Positions 23,046-35,714 of a stretch of 64,000 bases of DNA are shown piece by piece (position 1 is the stretch's first letter; each line of letters begins with the position of its first letter). The stretch covers positions 112,949,207-113,013,206 of the forward strand of contig CM042020.1 in the NCBI GenBank assembly GCA_023525975.1, read 5' to 3'. Below the pieces are notes generated by a model. That model was not told the origin of the DNA and made no database searches. It saw nothing but the letters and a program-made list of their open reading frames with translations. The translations under genes and the position numbers were made by a program. Source of the stretch: Smallanthus sonchifolius (taxonomy: Eukaryota; Streptophyta; Magnoliopsida; Asterales; Asteraceae).

Positions 23046-24150
23046 AATTTTTTTTTCTTTTTTGTTTATAACGTCACTATACTCGTTTTAAGATAAAAAA
23101 ACGCTCGTTTTTATGGTGTAATTTTTTTGAAAAAATAATGTTTTATGTAAAAGTTATGAACGTTTAAAAATGAGGGGGGAACTTGATAAAAAGTCAACAA
23201 AAGTGGCTAAGACCTAAATACCATTCCAACAATTTTTTCTCCTACAATTTAATCTCAACCATTAAATCTTTCTACAATTTAATCTAATGGCTTTAAATCC
23301 TTCTCATCATTCTTAGAATTAGAATTATTTTTACCTGAACCTAATCCTTATAAATAGAACTATATATATATTTTAATGAAATAATGAATTATAAAATATT
23401 TTAAGACATTAGTTATATATTTAAGCATTTAACCCTAAATCCTTAATGGTATTAAATAAAGATTTTATGAAGGAACGTATTATTGTTATGAGCTTGACTG
23501 CAACATTTTGTAAAAGTCTTCGACGGGTAGCTGCTGGACACCTGCTACTGCTACGACGGTTTGTATTAGTCAACCGATGCTTGCTGCAAATTTAATAGAA
23601 TCTCTCTCTTTCTCACACAGATACACATTCTCTCCTAGAGTATCCAGTATACGTACCTTTATAATCGCGTGATGATTTTTATCACGCGTGATTTCAAAGG
23701 TTACTGTTATAAAATAAATAAATAAGTTTAATTAAAAAAATATTTAATAATCACACCACCTCAATCACTTGAGTATTTCCTTTGCTAAGTGATGGATGAT
23801 GTGATAATTGAAGGAAATGACGTGACGCCACGTGACGTGCACTTTTCTATCACTTGAAACCCTCATCACTTGGGTATACCCCTTGCTTTTAGAGACGGGT
23901 TACACTAAAAGCCTAAATTCATAGGGGCATGAGTCATACTCCATGTAAGTGAGACCATTTGAAAAAAAAAGTGCACGCCACGTGGACATCACCTTATCAC
24001 AAACAATTTTCACACCACTTTCACATGGAAGTGGTATAGCCATGTGAGTGAGAGTAGTGTGAGCATTCATTATTATTTTTTATTAATACAATTTATATTA
24101 ATTAAAATAATATTAATTAAAAATAACTAAGAAAACTAAAAATATACAAA
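23046..24150. other. Intergenic DNA with possible Harbinger/MITE terminal sequence
   Basis: Mostly AT-rich. GAGTATCCAGTATAC near 23637-23652 resembles, in reverse, the GTATACCGGATACCC sequence at 25626-25640, so the two may be degenerate terminal repeats around the transposase pseudogene. CACTTGAGTATTTCCTTTGC (23768) and CACTTGGGTATACCCCTTGC (23867) form a diverged direct repeat. No gene is supported. Confidence 0.4.
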
Positions 24151-25276
24151 CTAATCCAGTGAACGATCGTAAATATACTCAATCAAGTCCGCCTTTAGCT
24201 GGTTATGGATTTCTCAGTTGCGTATCTCATTACCGTTTGCTCGCTTTTCATCTTCATCAAGTTCTACGAATGTTAGCTCCACTTTAGTTGGATTGTATTG
24301 ACAAATTGCTAATCATTCGTCCTCTAGAATCATATTATGCAAAATTACGTAAGCATACATTATGTTTCTTATTTTATTTTGTGACCAAATTCGTGTGGGT
24401 CTTGATACATATGTCACTTATTCTTCAAGAGAGCAAACACTCGTTCGACATCCTTTCTTGCTGCGTCATGAGCTGCTTTATATGTAGTACGCACAATACC
24501 TCCGGGACACATAAAAGATTTGACAATTGTAGCATATTCGGGATACATCCCATAACCAATATAATATCTACGCTTGTAATGTGTCCCTCTAAGTTCAAAA
24601 GATGAGTCTGGTGCGGTTTCATTTGCCATATTGTCGAATAAAGCGAATGATCAAGAATATTAATGTCATTGTTGGAACGAAAAGTGCATGCCAAAACCAT
24701 AGATCATTTGAAGCCACAGTTTCAAGCATAATAGATGGATGATCACCATGTGAAAACTGACCTCGCTACACATTGGGGCAGTTCCACCACTCCTAATGTG
24801 TGCAATCGATGCTACCGAGCATCCCGAGAAAGCCGTGTCTAACTTCATGTACCGCGTATAATTGTTGAATGTCGGTAGCCGACGGTTTTCGTAAATATCT
24901 CCTACGGTACAAATGAATTATAGCTTTACAAAATTTGTAAATACAAGACCTGATAGTTCTTTCGGACATCTTCAAGTACTCGTCGAACGAATCGCTAGCG
25001 TTTTCCGTACCCCATTTGATGAATCACGACGGTACACTTTTGCAAGACGGTAAAACCAACCCGACCTCTCGACTCACCCTGTTGCCGGGACCAAGGCACC
25101 TCTCTTTCCAGATCATCTTTAATTCGTAAAAATAAACCTCGGCTCATATGAAACCGGCGACGAAACGTCTCAAGCGTGTACGTAGGCGATTTCGCAAAAT
25201 AGTCTTTGTGTAGAAGAGTGTTAGCAGCCGCGTGATCATGGTTGAGACGAGCATTTCGAGTTCTTGGTTGCAACAT
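24151..25276 (-). pseudogene. PIF/Harbinger (HARBI1-like) transposase, frameshifted
   Basis: In order on the minus strand: the N-terminal helix-rich part (KDYFAKSPTYTLETFRRRFHM; TVLQKCTVVIHQMGYG), MSERTIRSCIYKFCKAIIHLY with YLRKPSATDIQQLY, the first catalytic segment FLGMLGSIDCTH, DLWFWHALF, then ELRGTHYKRRYYIGYGMYPEYA and ARKDVERVFALLK. The C-terminal VILHNMILEDE and HNQLKADLIEYIYDRS close before a TAG at 24151-24153. This is the DDE_Tnp4 family used for transposition into TTA/TAA-type sites. At least three frame changes and in-frame stops break it. A TAA follows the GGATACCC word at 25640, a candidate right end. Confidence 0.88.
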
Positions 25277-26119
25277 TTGACTTTGTTCTCAACACTGAAG
25301 CATCGCTGTTGAGAAACCACGGAAAAACATTTCGTCGCCGGAGTCGGATGAAGATGAAGATGATGATGGCAACATTTTGAAAAATATTTTTATGCGATAA
25401 TAGTTGTATGAGAGGTGTGTTTGAAGTGTGTTTAAAATGTATATATATAGTGGTAAAAAATATTTTTTTTAATAGAGTTTACCGTTTAAAAACGGTCAAA
25501 ATAACCGCAACGGCTAGTTTTTTGTCATGACGCCGCCCCTCACGCCCAAACACCACGCCGCCCCTCACGCCAAGAAGGGGTGGTGTTTAACGCCCCTCAC
25601 CAGTCTCACGCCCCCTTCACGGGGGTATACCGGATACCCTAAGAAATGTGAGAAGTAAACACGTGCCGCCATGTGTATCAATGTGTGAGAGGTATATGTG
25701 TCCAACAAAATAATAAAAATCTCAACAGTGAAGTCACCAATCTTTACACACCATGATATGGGGTAAACGCACTTTGTAATGGGTTGGGGCTGAAACAAAA
25801 TGTACCGTTAAAAATCCTTTGACATACAGTTGTATGCACCGGTTCACGAGAATTAATTTATTTTAAATATAACAATATCCTACTCGAATTAAAGAGAAAA
25901 AGATATTCGACTTTAGGATAAAATTTTAAAAAATATATATAAAGAAGTATGTAAAAAATTAATTAAGTTTGAAAAAATGATGAAAGAAGATAAAAATCGG
26001 CAATATTGCTATTACATTTTTACCCCTATTTGCTAAAACTAATGATAATTTGATACATGGAGCCTTTAATTTGATTAATTGTTCATATTTTTTCTTACAC
26101 TTTTTTAATTTCTAGACTC
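25277..26119. other. Right flank of the Harbinger pseudogene and AT-rich spacer
   Basis: Contains direct GC-rich repeats (CGCCGCCCCTCACGCC at about 25530 and 25557) and the GGGGGTATACCGGATACCC word at 25622-25640 that may be the transposon end. Nothing coding is recognised beyond that. Confidence 0.45.
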
Positions 26120-26420
26120 TGTATTATAAGAGCACTTATAACATCGGGTTTAAAAAACGTGGCTACGTAAGCACCTGTCACCTTGGCCGCGCTTTGCCCC
26201 TCTCACGTCCAAAACCAGCTCTAAAAATTCCCCAAAACGCACCCTCTATCTCTCCTCCCTCTGTTACCACACACATAACCCGTTTTTGTGCAAGAACGAC
26301 CATCTTCGCTCTCTCATCCACATCATCCTCTCTCTCCTCAAAAACACCTAAAATCGGCTTGCATATGCTCTGATCAAATTCTCTATTTCCCTCTCTCAAA
26401 CACATACACATTCTTGCTCT
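26120..26420 (+). repeat. Dispersed repeat, copy A
   Basis: The sequence from about 26133 (AGCACTTATAAC) to 26380 matches, with divergence, the segment at 36990-37260. Shared words include CACGTAAGCA, CTGTC, CTCGCCTCCCT-like and TTCGTGCA/TTTGTGCAAGA. It is probably a MITE or an old transposon end; its type is not identified. Confidence 0.5.
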
Positions 26421-26829
26421 ATATATACTTTTGATTAATATAAAAGTTAGAATTAATTACACGGATGACCCTGTGGTTTACACGAATTTCACTTATGACC
26501 CCTAGGAATGTGAAATTACAGGTTTAGACCAATAGTTTGTACGTTTGTAACATAGATGGCCCCCAAAATGGATGGCCGTTAAACGGGTGTAAAATGTCTA
26601 ATATATCCTTTACATTTAAAAAATAAATAAAATTAAAATAGTGAGACCCATTTAAAAAACAAAAATCATAAAACCACCCAAACATCTCTTTCTTCATCCC
26701 CAAACCTCCCACCATTCCTCACCCAAACACCTCCACCTGCTCCTGTTTTCCTGGCAAGAATTCGGCCACCACTATTGCCGTTAAGAATTCCAAATGCCAC
26801 ATTTATAATGCACACAGTTATAAACCTAA

Positions 26830-27453
26830 TCTAATATATACTATATAATAAAGGAAAATCATAAGGGACACGTGTCACTCTCTGCGTACTACTCACCTTT
26901 ATTTTCTCGCCTCTCTCTCCTATTAAATATTAATTTTTCTGTTTCTCTCTCCTATTAAATAATATTCTTTATATTAATAAATAAAATTATATTGACACGT
27001 GTCACTTTCTAGTTCATTTGTATCATTTTTTTCTCGCATCTCTCTCATATTGAATAATAATATTAAAAACATTTATTTTTAGATTTTTAATATAAATCTA
27101 ATTACGGATACTTATTATTTAATTATAAATAGTTATTATATCATCAATCAAATGAACTTAATATAACTAACATTTATCAATTAAATAAAAAAAATTAATA
27201 CTCAGTTGAAAAAAAATGTTTTAAAAACTAACTTAACATATACCTTATAACTGTCATGACAAATTACATTTTTAAAGACATATTTTGACGAGTGTGTTTG
27301 TTAACAAATTACATTATATTTTATTCAATCGATGTAATATACCGGTTTATTAAACTCGTGTATTACACGGGTTTTTAAAAATATAAAATTTTATTACTAA
27401 GTATATAACATTTTATTTATTCAACTCGTGTAATATACGGGATTTTAACCTAG
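26830..27453 (+). mobile_element. Non-autonomous Helitron nested in the Pack-MULE
   Basis: It starts TCTAATATATACTATATAAT after an A and ends AACCTAG before a T. An imperfect hairpin (CTCGTGTAATATACGGG) lies just upstream of the end. The internal CTCTCTCCTATTAAATA motif appears twice. A second hairpin-like word (CTCGTGTATTACACGGG, 27355-27371) near the end suggests a Helitron that carries the 3' end of another copy. Confidence 0.78.
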
Positions 27454-27792
27454 TATGATAATATAAAACTAAAATTTGAGCAAAACAAAAACCCTAATTT
27501 ACAGAGAGAAGTGAAGAAGCGTGATTCAAGCTTGTTAATGTTGACGGAAGCATGGGACAAACATTGGGAGAGATCATAGACGGAGCGATTAGGGATTTGC
27601 TCAGGAGATTTGGGGTAGAAGAATGGAAGAGACGGCGATGGAGGTGGTGGAGAGGGGGAAGTTGTGATTGATGTTTAGGAAACGGTGAAGATGGGCGGAG
27701 GACGGCGAGTGATCGGAGCTTGGAGCAGCATCTCTGCATTGTGACCAGCGTATGAGTTGAGGTCACACGACTATTATCTTTAATGCTCGTAA

Positions 27793-27918
27793 ATGGAGAG
27801 GTTCAAGAGCTTCAACGCCATGTTCGATGAGATACACATATCACAAAAGACATGGGTGGTGAGTGACGAGCAGCTTCAGTCGGAACTGAGGGTGTCCATA
27901 TCGGCAATAGTGATTCCG
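27793..27918 (+). pseudogene. Captured EXO70 (exocyst subunit) exon fragment
   Basis: The + strand encodes FKSFNAMFDEIHISQKTWVV then SDEQLQSELRVSISAIVIP. This matches the C-terminal region of plant EXO70 proteins (RxKSFN..F..I...Q..W.V.DEQL..ELR.S). The coding match stops abruptly where the right inverted arm begins (about 27919), after which the frame continues into arm sequence. It is a fragment of about 42 residues without the rest of the gene, so no exocyst function is expected. Confidence 0.75.
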
Positions 27919-28270
27919 AAATTCTTAACGGCGACAGCGGTGGCCGGAATTCTTGCCGGGAAACAGGAGCAAGTGGAGGTGATGGATAAGGAGGGTGGGA
28001 TGTTTGGAGGTGATGGATAAGGAGGGTGGGATGTTTGGGTGGGTTTTATGATTTTTGTTTTTTGTTTTTTAAATGGGTCCCACTATTTTTTTTTAAATGT
28101 AAAGGGTATTTTAGACATTTTACACCCACTTAACGGCCATCAATTTTGATGGTCATCTATGTTACAAACATGCAAACTATTGGTCTAAACCTGTAATTTC
28201 ACATTCCTAGGGGCCATAAGTGAAATTCGTGTAAACCACATGGGCATCCGTGTAATTAATTCTAAAAGTT

Positions 28271-29035
28271 ATTGAGACTAACTTTATAGACTTGTGTTTA
28301 CGCAATTATAGAGCTTTTATAACCTCACATAAAACATATACTCCGTGCTATGAATTTCGTTTGTAGCAAAGTATCCTTTGATTAAATAAACGATCTTGAG
28401 TTCTTGAGTTATGGAACATAAAGTATCTAGGCAGCAAACAACCATATAGCGTTGTTCCTTGTATAGATCAAAATCCAAGAATGTAGACGTGACACCTTAA
28501 CGAATCTCATATCATTCTATCTATATGAGAGATACTAGGTCATAATGAAATACATCACCTAAAATGTCACAAACATGTTTTTGGCTCATTAGCTATGTTT
28601 GAGATGGGAGAACTTCATAGGTAAGCACGCTTAAATGGAAACAATCCATTATGATCGACCTACTAGAAAGTTTCAACTCAAGCAACAAAGAAAAATATAT
28701 ATATTTGAGCTCCTTATGATAAAACTAACAATATTAACTTACATGAGGGGTCAAAGAATGTGTAAATAGTAAACAAGTATGTGATGTACACACAAATAAA
28801 TTAGGTGAAGTTTTTGTTTATATAACAAACAAAATTCACTTTTCTTACATCATAAAGTACGGGTAATTTCATGTAAAGTGTTCAAAAATAAATTATTTCC
28901 GACATCATTTTGAATAAGGTTAAGACACAGGGCTATGATAGAAAGCAAGTGGTATCATGGTCATCGAAGAGGTATCAGTGTAGTCTCTTTCTCCCCTGTT
29001 CGATATTTGTATTTAATAAAATATTTAAAAATTAG
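28271..29035. other. AT-rich spacer, nothing recognised
   Basis: About 760 bp between the Pack-MULE and the LINE 3' end. No coding frame or repeat structure could be supported. Confidence 0.5.
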
Positions 29036-29443
29036 GTATACAATACAACAACAACCATACCCAATCTCACCAGTAGTAAAGCTATTGATAGGGCCTTGGA
29101 AGGATAGGATGTAGACAAGTCATATCCCTATCTCATAGGATAGAGAGGCTGCTTCCAGGGAAATCCCAGCTTCAAAAACCTTGTCGGGACCTACAAAAGT
29201 ATTGTAGTACCATATCGTTCAACACATTGCATCTACAAAGCAAACAACAAAACCTCTGTTAAAAATAGTATTAATAAAGCCAAGACAAGATGAAAAATTG
29301 TAAGTAGTGAGAGAGAGTAGATAGTATAGGTAATATCAGATAAAAACACAAAGCCAAGAAAAGGAAAACAAGACCAGGCTACCACAAATCTAGATAGATC
29401 TCAGCCCATACGATAAAGTTAAGACCCATCTGCTAACCTCCCC

Positions 29444-31507
29444 CTAACAGTCCTTAGCCTTAATCCTACGTCTCCACGAAGTCCTATCCTTGACCATATC
29501 CTCAGAGAGATGCAAGTCTAACAAGTTATGCCTAATCCGCTCATCCCAAGTTAATTTGGGTCTACCTCTACCCCTCCTTCCTACTATGGTGAGAGTTTCC
29601 ACTGATCTAACCGGCGCCGTCATCTGTCTCCTCTTCACATACCCAAACCATCTCAATCTCTTCTCCCTTATCTTATTCGATATACTAGTCACTCCTGATC
29701 TTTCCCTAAAAACCTCATTTCGTACTCGGTCCAACCTTGTGTTTCCACACATCCATATCAAGATCCTCATCTCCGCTACCTCCATCTTACGCGCTTGTTT
29801 CTTCTTGATAGCCCAACATTCAGTTCCGTATAACAAAACTGGTCTAACATCAACCCTATAGAACTTCTCCTATAGTTAAGTGGGGAACCTTCTGTCGCAC
29901 AATACGCCCGTGGCTGCTCTCCACGGACACCGGCCTGCTTGTATGCGATGTGCTACATCACTATCTATGTCCCCATCTGCTTGTACAAATGATCATAAAT
30001 ACTTAAACTTGGTTACCTGCGGGACCACCTGACCTTTGATGGTGATCTGGACGTCCTCAACCTCGTTTGAGCCACATAAATCACAATATAGATACTCCGT
30101 CTTAGAGCGACTAATCCTTAAACCCTTGTTCTCTACAGCTGCTCTCTAATCCTCTAGCCTCCTATTCAGCCGTTGTTTGCTTTTCGCGATTAACATAATA
30201 TCATCGGCAAAGAGCATGCACCACGTGACAGCCTCTTGGATCGACTCGTCCAGGACTACTGCAAAGAGAAACAGGCGTAATGCGTACCTTTGATGAAGGC
30301 CTACCTCCATAGGGAAGAAGTTTGTATCCCCCCTAGGTGCACAGACACTTGTTTTAGTCCTAGCATACATATCCTTAATTATCTCTATATATTTTTTGTG
30401 GACCCCTCTGCCCTCAAGACTATCCCAAATCAGCCGACGTGACACACTGTCGTACGCCTTTTCCAGGCCAATGAACATCATATGCAATCTTGTTTCTTCT
30501 CCCTATACTTTCCTGTCAATCTCCTTAGGACGTGTATCGCCTCTGTAGTGGACCGTCATGGCATGAAACCAAATTGGTTCATCGTAACCTAAGTTTCCCA
30601 TCTAATTCTAGTCTTAATAACTCTCTCCCAAAATTTCATAGTATGATTAAGCAGCTTAATTCCTATATAGTTCCCACAACATTGTGCGTCTCCTTTGTTC
30701 TTATAAAGAGGGACTATGACACTACTCCTCCACTGATCCGATATCTTACCAGTATTGAAGATAATGTTGAACAAAGTGGTTAACCACTAGATTCCTTCCT
30801 CTCCTAGACACTTCCACACCTCGATGGGTATGTTATCTAGGCCAACCGCCTTAGCCCTCCCCATCTTCCTGAGTGCTAACCTCACCTTCTCCTTTGTGAT
30901 ACCCCGACACGAGCAGTCAATTTGTTGTTGTTGTTGTCTTTGCATAGTGGTACTGTTTTCTTCTAGGAAAGCCCCCTGCCGTTAAACAGATTGTGAAAGT
31001 AGGTTTGCCATCTAGATTTAATGTCATGCTCCTTGACTAAAACCCATCCATCCTCCCACTTTACAAACCTCACCACTCCTAGATCCTGCCTCCTACGCTC
31101 CCTAGCTTTGGTGATCCTGAACATATCATCTTCCTTCTCCTTAGTTCCTAGACGATCATACAATTGTTTATAAGCTATGTTCTTAGCCTCTAACACTGCC
31201 TTCTTGGCCTCCTTCTTAGCCTTTTTGTACCTATCCCTTAAACACACTCGCTCTTCCTCGTCCGTGCAACTTAGGAATTCCTAAAACTTCCTTGCTTAAC
31301 CCTCATTTTGTCTTGCACACCCTCATTCCACCACCAGGACTCCTTATGCCCACCCTTCTTTGTCTTTGTAACCCCTAAAGTCTCCTTTGCTGCTCGAGTT
31401 ATGTTGGTCGCCATTACATCCCACATCCTGTTTGCGTCCCCATCCCCTGGAACTATTGTTGTCGAGATGACCTTTTCCTTAAAAGGTGCAATATTCCCGT
31501 CCTTCAA
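29444..31507 (-). pseudogene. LINE reverse transcriptase and C-terminal domain, frameshifted
   Basis: Collinear minus-strand pieces are 31507-31271, 31247-30963, 30774-30589, 30487-30146 and 29836-29444. The palm carries FIGLEKAYDSVSR (first Asp motif), GLHQRYALRLFLFAVVLDE, and the catalytic FADDIMLIAKS box near 30190. ISDQWRSSVIVPLYKNKGDA marks the finger region. The C-terminal piece LYGTECWAIKKKQ ... RRGRGRPKLTWDERI is the usual end of RTE proteins. The catalytic FADD survives but several frame breaks remain. Confidence 0.9.
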
Positions 31508-31534
31508 GTTTCCCTATATAATCCAGGGTCTACT

Positions 31535-32455
31535 TTACTTATCCCTCTTAGTTAGCTTGTTTTTCATGCCTATATCTGCCACTAGCAAACGGTGTTGAGC
31601 TACTACTGACTCTCCTGGTATAACCTTGCAGTCCTTCCACCATTGTCGATCTCCCTTCCTCATTAAGATATAGTCGATCTGAGTGTTGTGTCCCCCGCTG
31701 CTAAAAGTGATCAAGTGTGACTCCCTCTTCCTAATGAATGAGTTTACAATTCCTAGTTCATGAGCCACTGCAAAGTCTAAGAGACCCCTACTGGTCTCAT
31801 TCCTATCACTAAAACCAAAACCCCCATGTACGGATTGAAAATCATCGCAATCCTTACCAATGTGGCCATTAAAATCACCTCCTATACAAATCCTATTCTC
31901 CCTAGGTATAGCCCCCATAACTACATCTAAGCAATCCCAAAACTCTCTTTTCTTCAGGTCCCCTAGTCCTACTTGTGGTGCGTACGCACATACCACTGTC
32001 ACTACTTCCTCACCTAGTACTAACCTCAACACCATAATCCTATCATTGTGTCTAATCACCTCAACCACATTATTGTACGGTTCTTTAGCCACGAGAAAAC
32101 CCATCCCATTCTTTTCCCCATCAGAGCCCGAATACCACAACGTGAACCCATTGCACTCGGCCCCTCGATGCCCCTTCCACATAGTCTCCTGATGGCACGC
32201 TATCTGTACCCTACGCCTTTTAAGTACATCTACCAAATCCAACAACTTACCATTCAGGGTTCGTACCTTCCAAGAAGCCAAACGCAAACTATACCCTCTA
32301 CCTTTCTTATTACTTGCACCCCTCGTCCTCAGACACGATCTCAAGGAAAAAACATGTCTTCTATCGTCTATGCTTGCAACTAAACACCCAAGCACAGTCC
32401 GCACGCACACACACTTCCAATCAACACACACGAAGATAGAAGACAAAACCCACAA
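31535..32455 (-). pseudogene. LINE apurinic-type endonuclease domain
   Basis: A 306-codon open segment holds the exonuclease-endonuclease-phosphatase fold. Motifs are LASWKVRTLNGKLLDLVDVL, ACHQETMW (metal-binding Glu), VVTVVCAYAPQVG, ICIGGDFNGHIGKD (Asp/Asn pair), and FSSGGHNTQIDYILMRKG. The usual final S-D/H motif is degraded to VVAQHRLLVADI (His kept). It would nick target DNA for target-primed reverse transcription. The segment has no internal stop, but the downstream reverse transcriptase is broken. Confidence 0.9.
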
Positions 32456-32958
32456 GCACCCCGAAATCTAGCAATCACCTGCACAAATAACACGCACAAA
32501 CAACACCACGATACACACAATGCACAAGAATCATGTAACAAACGACACACTTGTTAAGACTCTCAAATTGAAACAGCCTTTCTAAGATGATAGCTAAGAA
32601 GAAGTCAACCAAAAAAGAGATCAAATCACACAACCTACCAAAAACTCTACTTATTACGGTCCAATACCACTCCCGGGACCCAATTTAAACTAGTCAGAAT
32701 GTAAAAAGGGTCAAGAAGCTCTTACAACAGGATTTTTGAGAAGCGAGAAAACCAAGAAGAATACCACACTCAGAGATCGACAGTATAGGAAAATCCTTCA
32801 CTTAGGGATGTTATTCTGGGAAGACGGTGGTTCCACGAAGGTGAGGCAGGACAATCACGTAACCGACGATCTACCCACTTGCACCAAAATCAAACACTAA
32901 CAAAAGGGGGTGACCGGATTTACAGTTCCGACAAGTAGGGGGTTTTGGCTGGCTTGGT

Positions 32959-35185
32959 TGTGACAACCCCGAAATTAGAGTCAGTTACTCTTTGTGACAT
33001 TCTCAAAATTTCAGGTAATCACTAAATATAACATTTATATATTTAAGCTTTAACTCATAGAACTGCGTAAACTAACGTGTTCTAGACAATAATTAGGACA
33101 CGAGCTAGAAAATATAAATGCATAGACGAGCAAAATACCAATTTTTTTAATAATGCACGAAACAAAAATTACGGATGATTTATATTATTTATTTAACGAA
33201 ACCCTTGTACGTTCAACATTATGATTATTGTTTAAGCATATATTTATATCTCGCATCGAGCCCAATCGACCAACAAAATTTATGTATTACATGAGAAACA
33301 AAAATATAATAACATTCATTTTTATACGAGACCATGATCGTTTATTTTTAAAACGTTAAAACAATTTCGTTTTAACCTGGTTTTATACCGTTCGTTAATC
33401 GTTAAGCATGTTTTATACTCGTTTATATCCACCATTATTTAAATTCACCATCTAAACTAACATTAGTCAATACTTAAATACCTAAACCTATACTTAAGTC
33501 CTAATCTATCTAGAAATGAACTAATCACATTTAAATGGTACTTAGCACTAGTATATGACACCTAGCCATTTATGCCACACTTAACTACTTCATGACACCT
33601 CCTACTACACTAACCATCACCAAAATCATCCTTATCTTCTATTAACCCAACCCAAATAAGATGGCAGCCCCCTTCTCTAATTGCCGTACACCAAAACCCA
33701 CACACACTCATTTTCATATTTTGAACTTAATACACTCCTACTTAGCTTGCAATCCGATTTTTTTGGAGAGTTAGGAGCAGCCTACAATTGAATGAAAGGT
33801 AATAACACAAAGCCTTGCTAATTAAACCAAGCTTTATAACCTCAAAATATCAAACTATCATGTTTTATACCCTTAAACAAAACACTTGTATTTTTAATCA
33901 AATATTTTGATTCAAGAACCACTAAAACAGTTTATAAACCATCATTCATATGTGTTTATAACCTCTAAAAGCTTAAACCAAACTCTTGCAAAAATCATAC
34001 AAAAACTCAAAGTTTACACCCAACTTCACATGAGAAAAACCAACCATAAACTTAACAATTTGGGGCTTGATACTTGATATAATGGACATGTGTATGCTTG
34101 ACAATGATTGTAGGTTAATCTCCCATCAAAAGTACAAGGATAACTTGAAAAGAAAACATCTATTTTCAGCAAGAACACAAGGTACAACTTGTTAATAATC
34201 ATTTACTTACTTTTTATGAACTTGACATCAAAAATCTTGGTTGTAGGTATCCAAACCTCACCAAATTTTGGGTGATTGTCACATATTACTAGACTAAGAA
34301 ATATGAAGAATTTGGGAATTTTTGGAATTTTATAAAAATGATTTCTAAATTTTATATAATTACGTGTTAAAAATGACGTTTTTGGTAAAACCAACAACTT
34401 AAACATTATAAAAATTATGTTTCGAACTTATAAAATTATGTGGCTAAAATAATAAATTCCTATACTTTAAAACTGATATAGAAGTTATTTTTATATAACT
34501 TTTAAATTTATTAACAAAATATTATTAAATTTGTTATTTTAAAAACTAAAAGGACTAAAACTGCCAATTAGCTAAACTTAACTGTTTTAACACCCGATTT
34601 TTCTCTATAAAACTTATCATTTTATATAACTAATCAAATACCCAAAGAGTGTGTGATCAAATTATCATCCTAAAAGTATAAACGAACAACTTTAACACCT
34701 TTTTTGATACTGTAAAATTTAACCAACATACGTTTCGAAACAAAATTTATAAACAAAATTAACCTTTGAGAACTAATGAACCTAAGATAGGTTGATATCT
34801 AAGATGAAACTAAAACAAAAACATAAAACAAAACTAGAGTTCAATCCCGTGATTAATAAAGTTTACTGATATCAGGATCTGATTAAGATTGGATATTGAC
34901 CAGTCATCCTTTATTAGTATATCAAGATACTACTAAACCAGATGAGTTTTCACGGCCTCTATTTTTAAATTTTTATCAAATTTTTTGGGGGAGAAGCATG
35001 TTTCTACATACACACTCACATGAAAACTGATATTTAATGTGAATTATCTGAGTTAACTCTAACACGCAGAGTCCCGACACACAAGTTGATTAACTGTAAG
35101 GGCTGATGGATTGTGTGAATAGTACTATTTGGTCTGACTAGCCCAATTGACGTGGTAGCGTGACAAAGCATGCAATTGCACATAT

Positions 35186-35229
<44 letters not shown>

Positions 35230-35714
35230 AAACTATGTTGTGTATAGAATCAAAACTAGGGCGTTTGTTATTATTGTTTGTTTGGTTGGTTATCAAAATA
35301 TGTAAGGTTTCACTTGTTGACTTATCATAATTACATCATTCTTGTGCTTAAAACAAAACTTGTTCTAGATAATAAAACGTGTTCTTTTTCTGTGTATCTT
35401 ATATCAAAACCTGCGGAACTCACTCAACTTTTTAGTTGACGCTTCTATTTTAAACATGCTTTTCAGGTACGAATCCAAACCCCTAAGCTTAGGCATGGTT
35501 ATGTAATGCTAGGCTTTTGATTCATCAAGTGCTATTTTAATGTTAACTTTTGGGAGACATCTAAGTGGTTTATGTAAATATTGGGGTGAATAAAACTTAT
35601 AAGTATGTATCAAAACTTATCTTTTGGGTATCGAAGGTTATGCTTTAGTAACTTTATAAACAATGTGTTGTGAACTGATTTATCTGTTACATTCCGCGTT
35701 TGCGGGGTGTGACA
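32959..35714 (-). mobile_element. Solo LTR (Ty3/gypsy-type) with perfect TTGGT target duplication
   Basis: On the + strand it runs TGTGACAACCCC to GCGGGGTGTGACA, 2756 bp. TTGGT lies at 32954-32958 and again at 35715-35719. On the minus strand it starts TGTCACACCCCGC, like the solo LTR at 3721, and the two share a GTCAACTAAAAAGTTG-type segment, so the families are related. No internal domain remains. A (TA)n run lies at about 35190-35224. The insertion is in the LINE 5' part or its flank. Confidence 0.9.

Larger units (their letters stand above)
26449..28263. mobile_element. Pack-MULE-like element with ~343-bp terminal inverted repeats
   Basis: The left arm (26449-26791) and right arm (about 27919-28263) are near-identical reverse complements, starting AGAATTAATTACACGGATG. 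AAAAGTT stands immediately outside both ends (26442-26448 and 28264-28270), a 7-bp target duplication. Long arms without a transposase plus a captured host-gene piece (EXO70-like, 27793-27918) fit a Pack-MULE. A 7-bp duplication is shorter than the usual 8-10 bp for MULEs, so the superfamily is tentative. A Helitron (26830-27453) is nested inside. Confidence 0.82.

Noticed and set aside
24288..24605. 105-codon frame on the + strand
   Set aside because: It is the antisense of the HARBI1 transposase.
31308..32383. + strand frames of about 96-111 codons
   Set aside because: They are antisense to the LINE endonuclease and reverse transcriptase.
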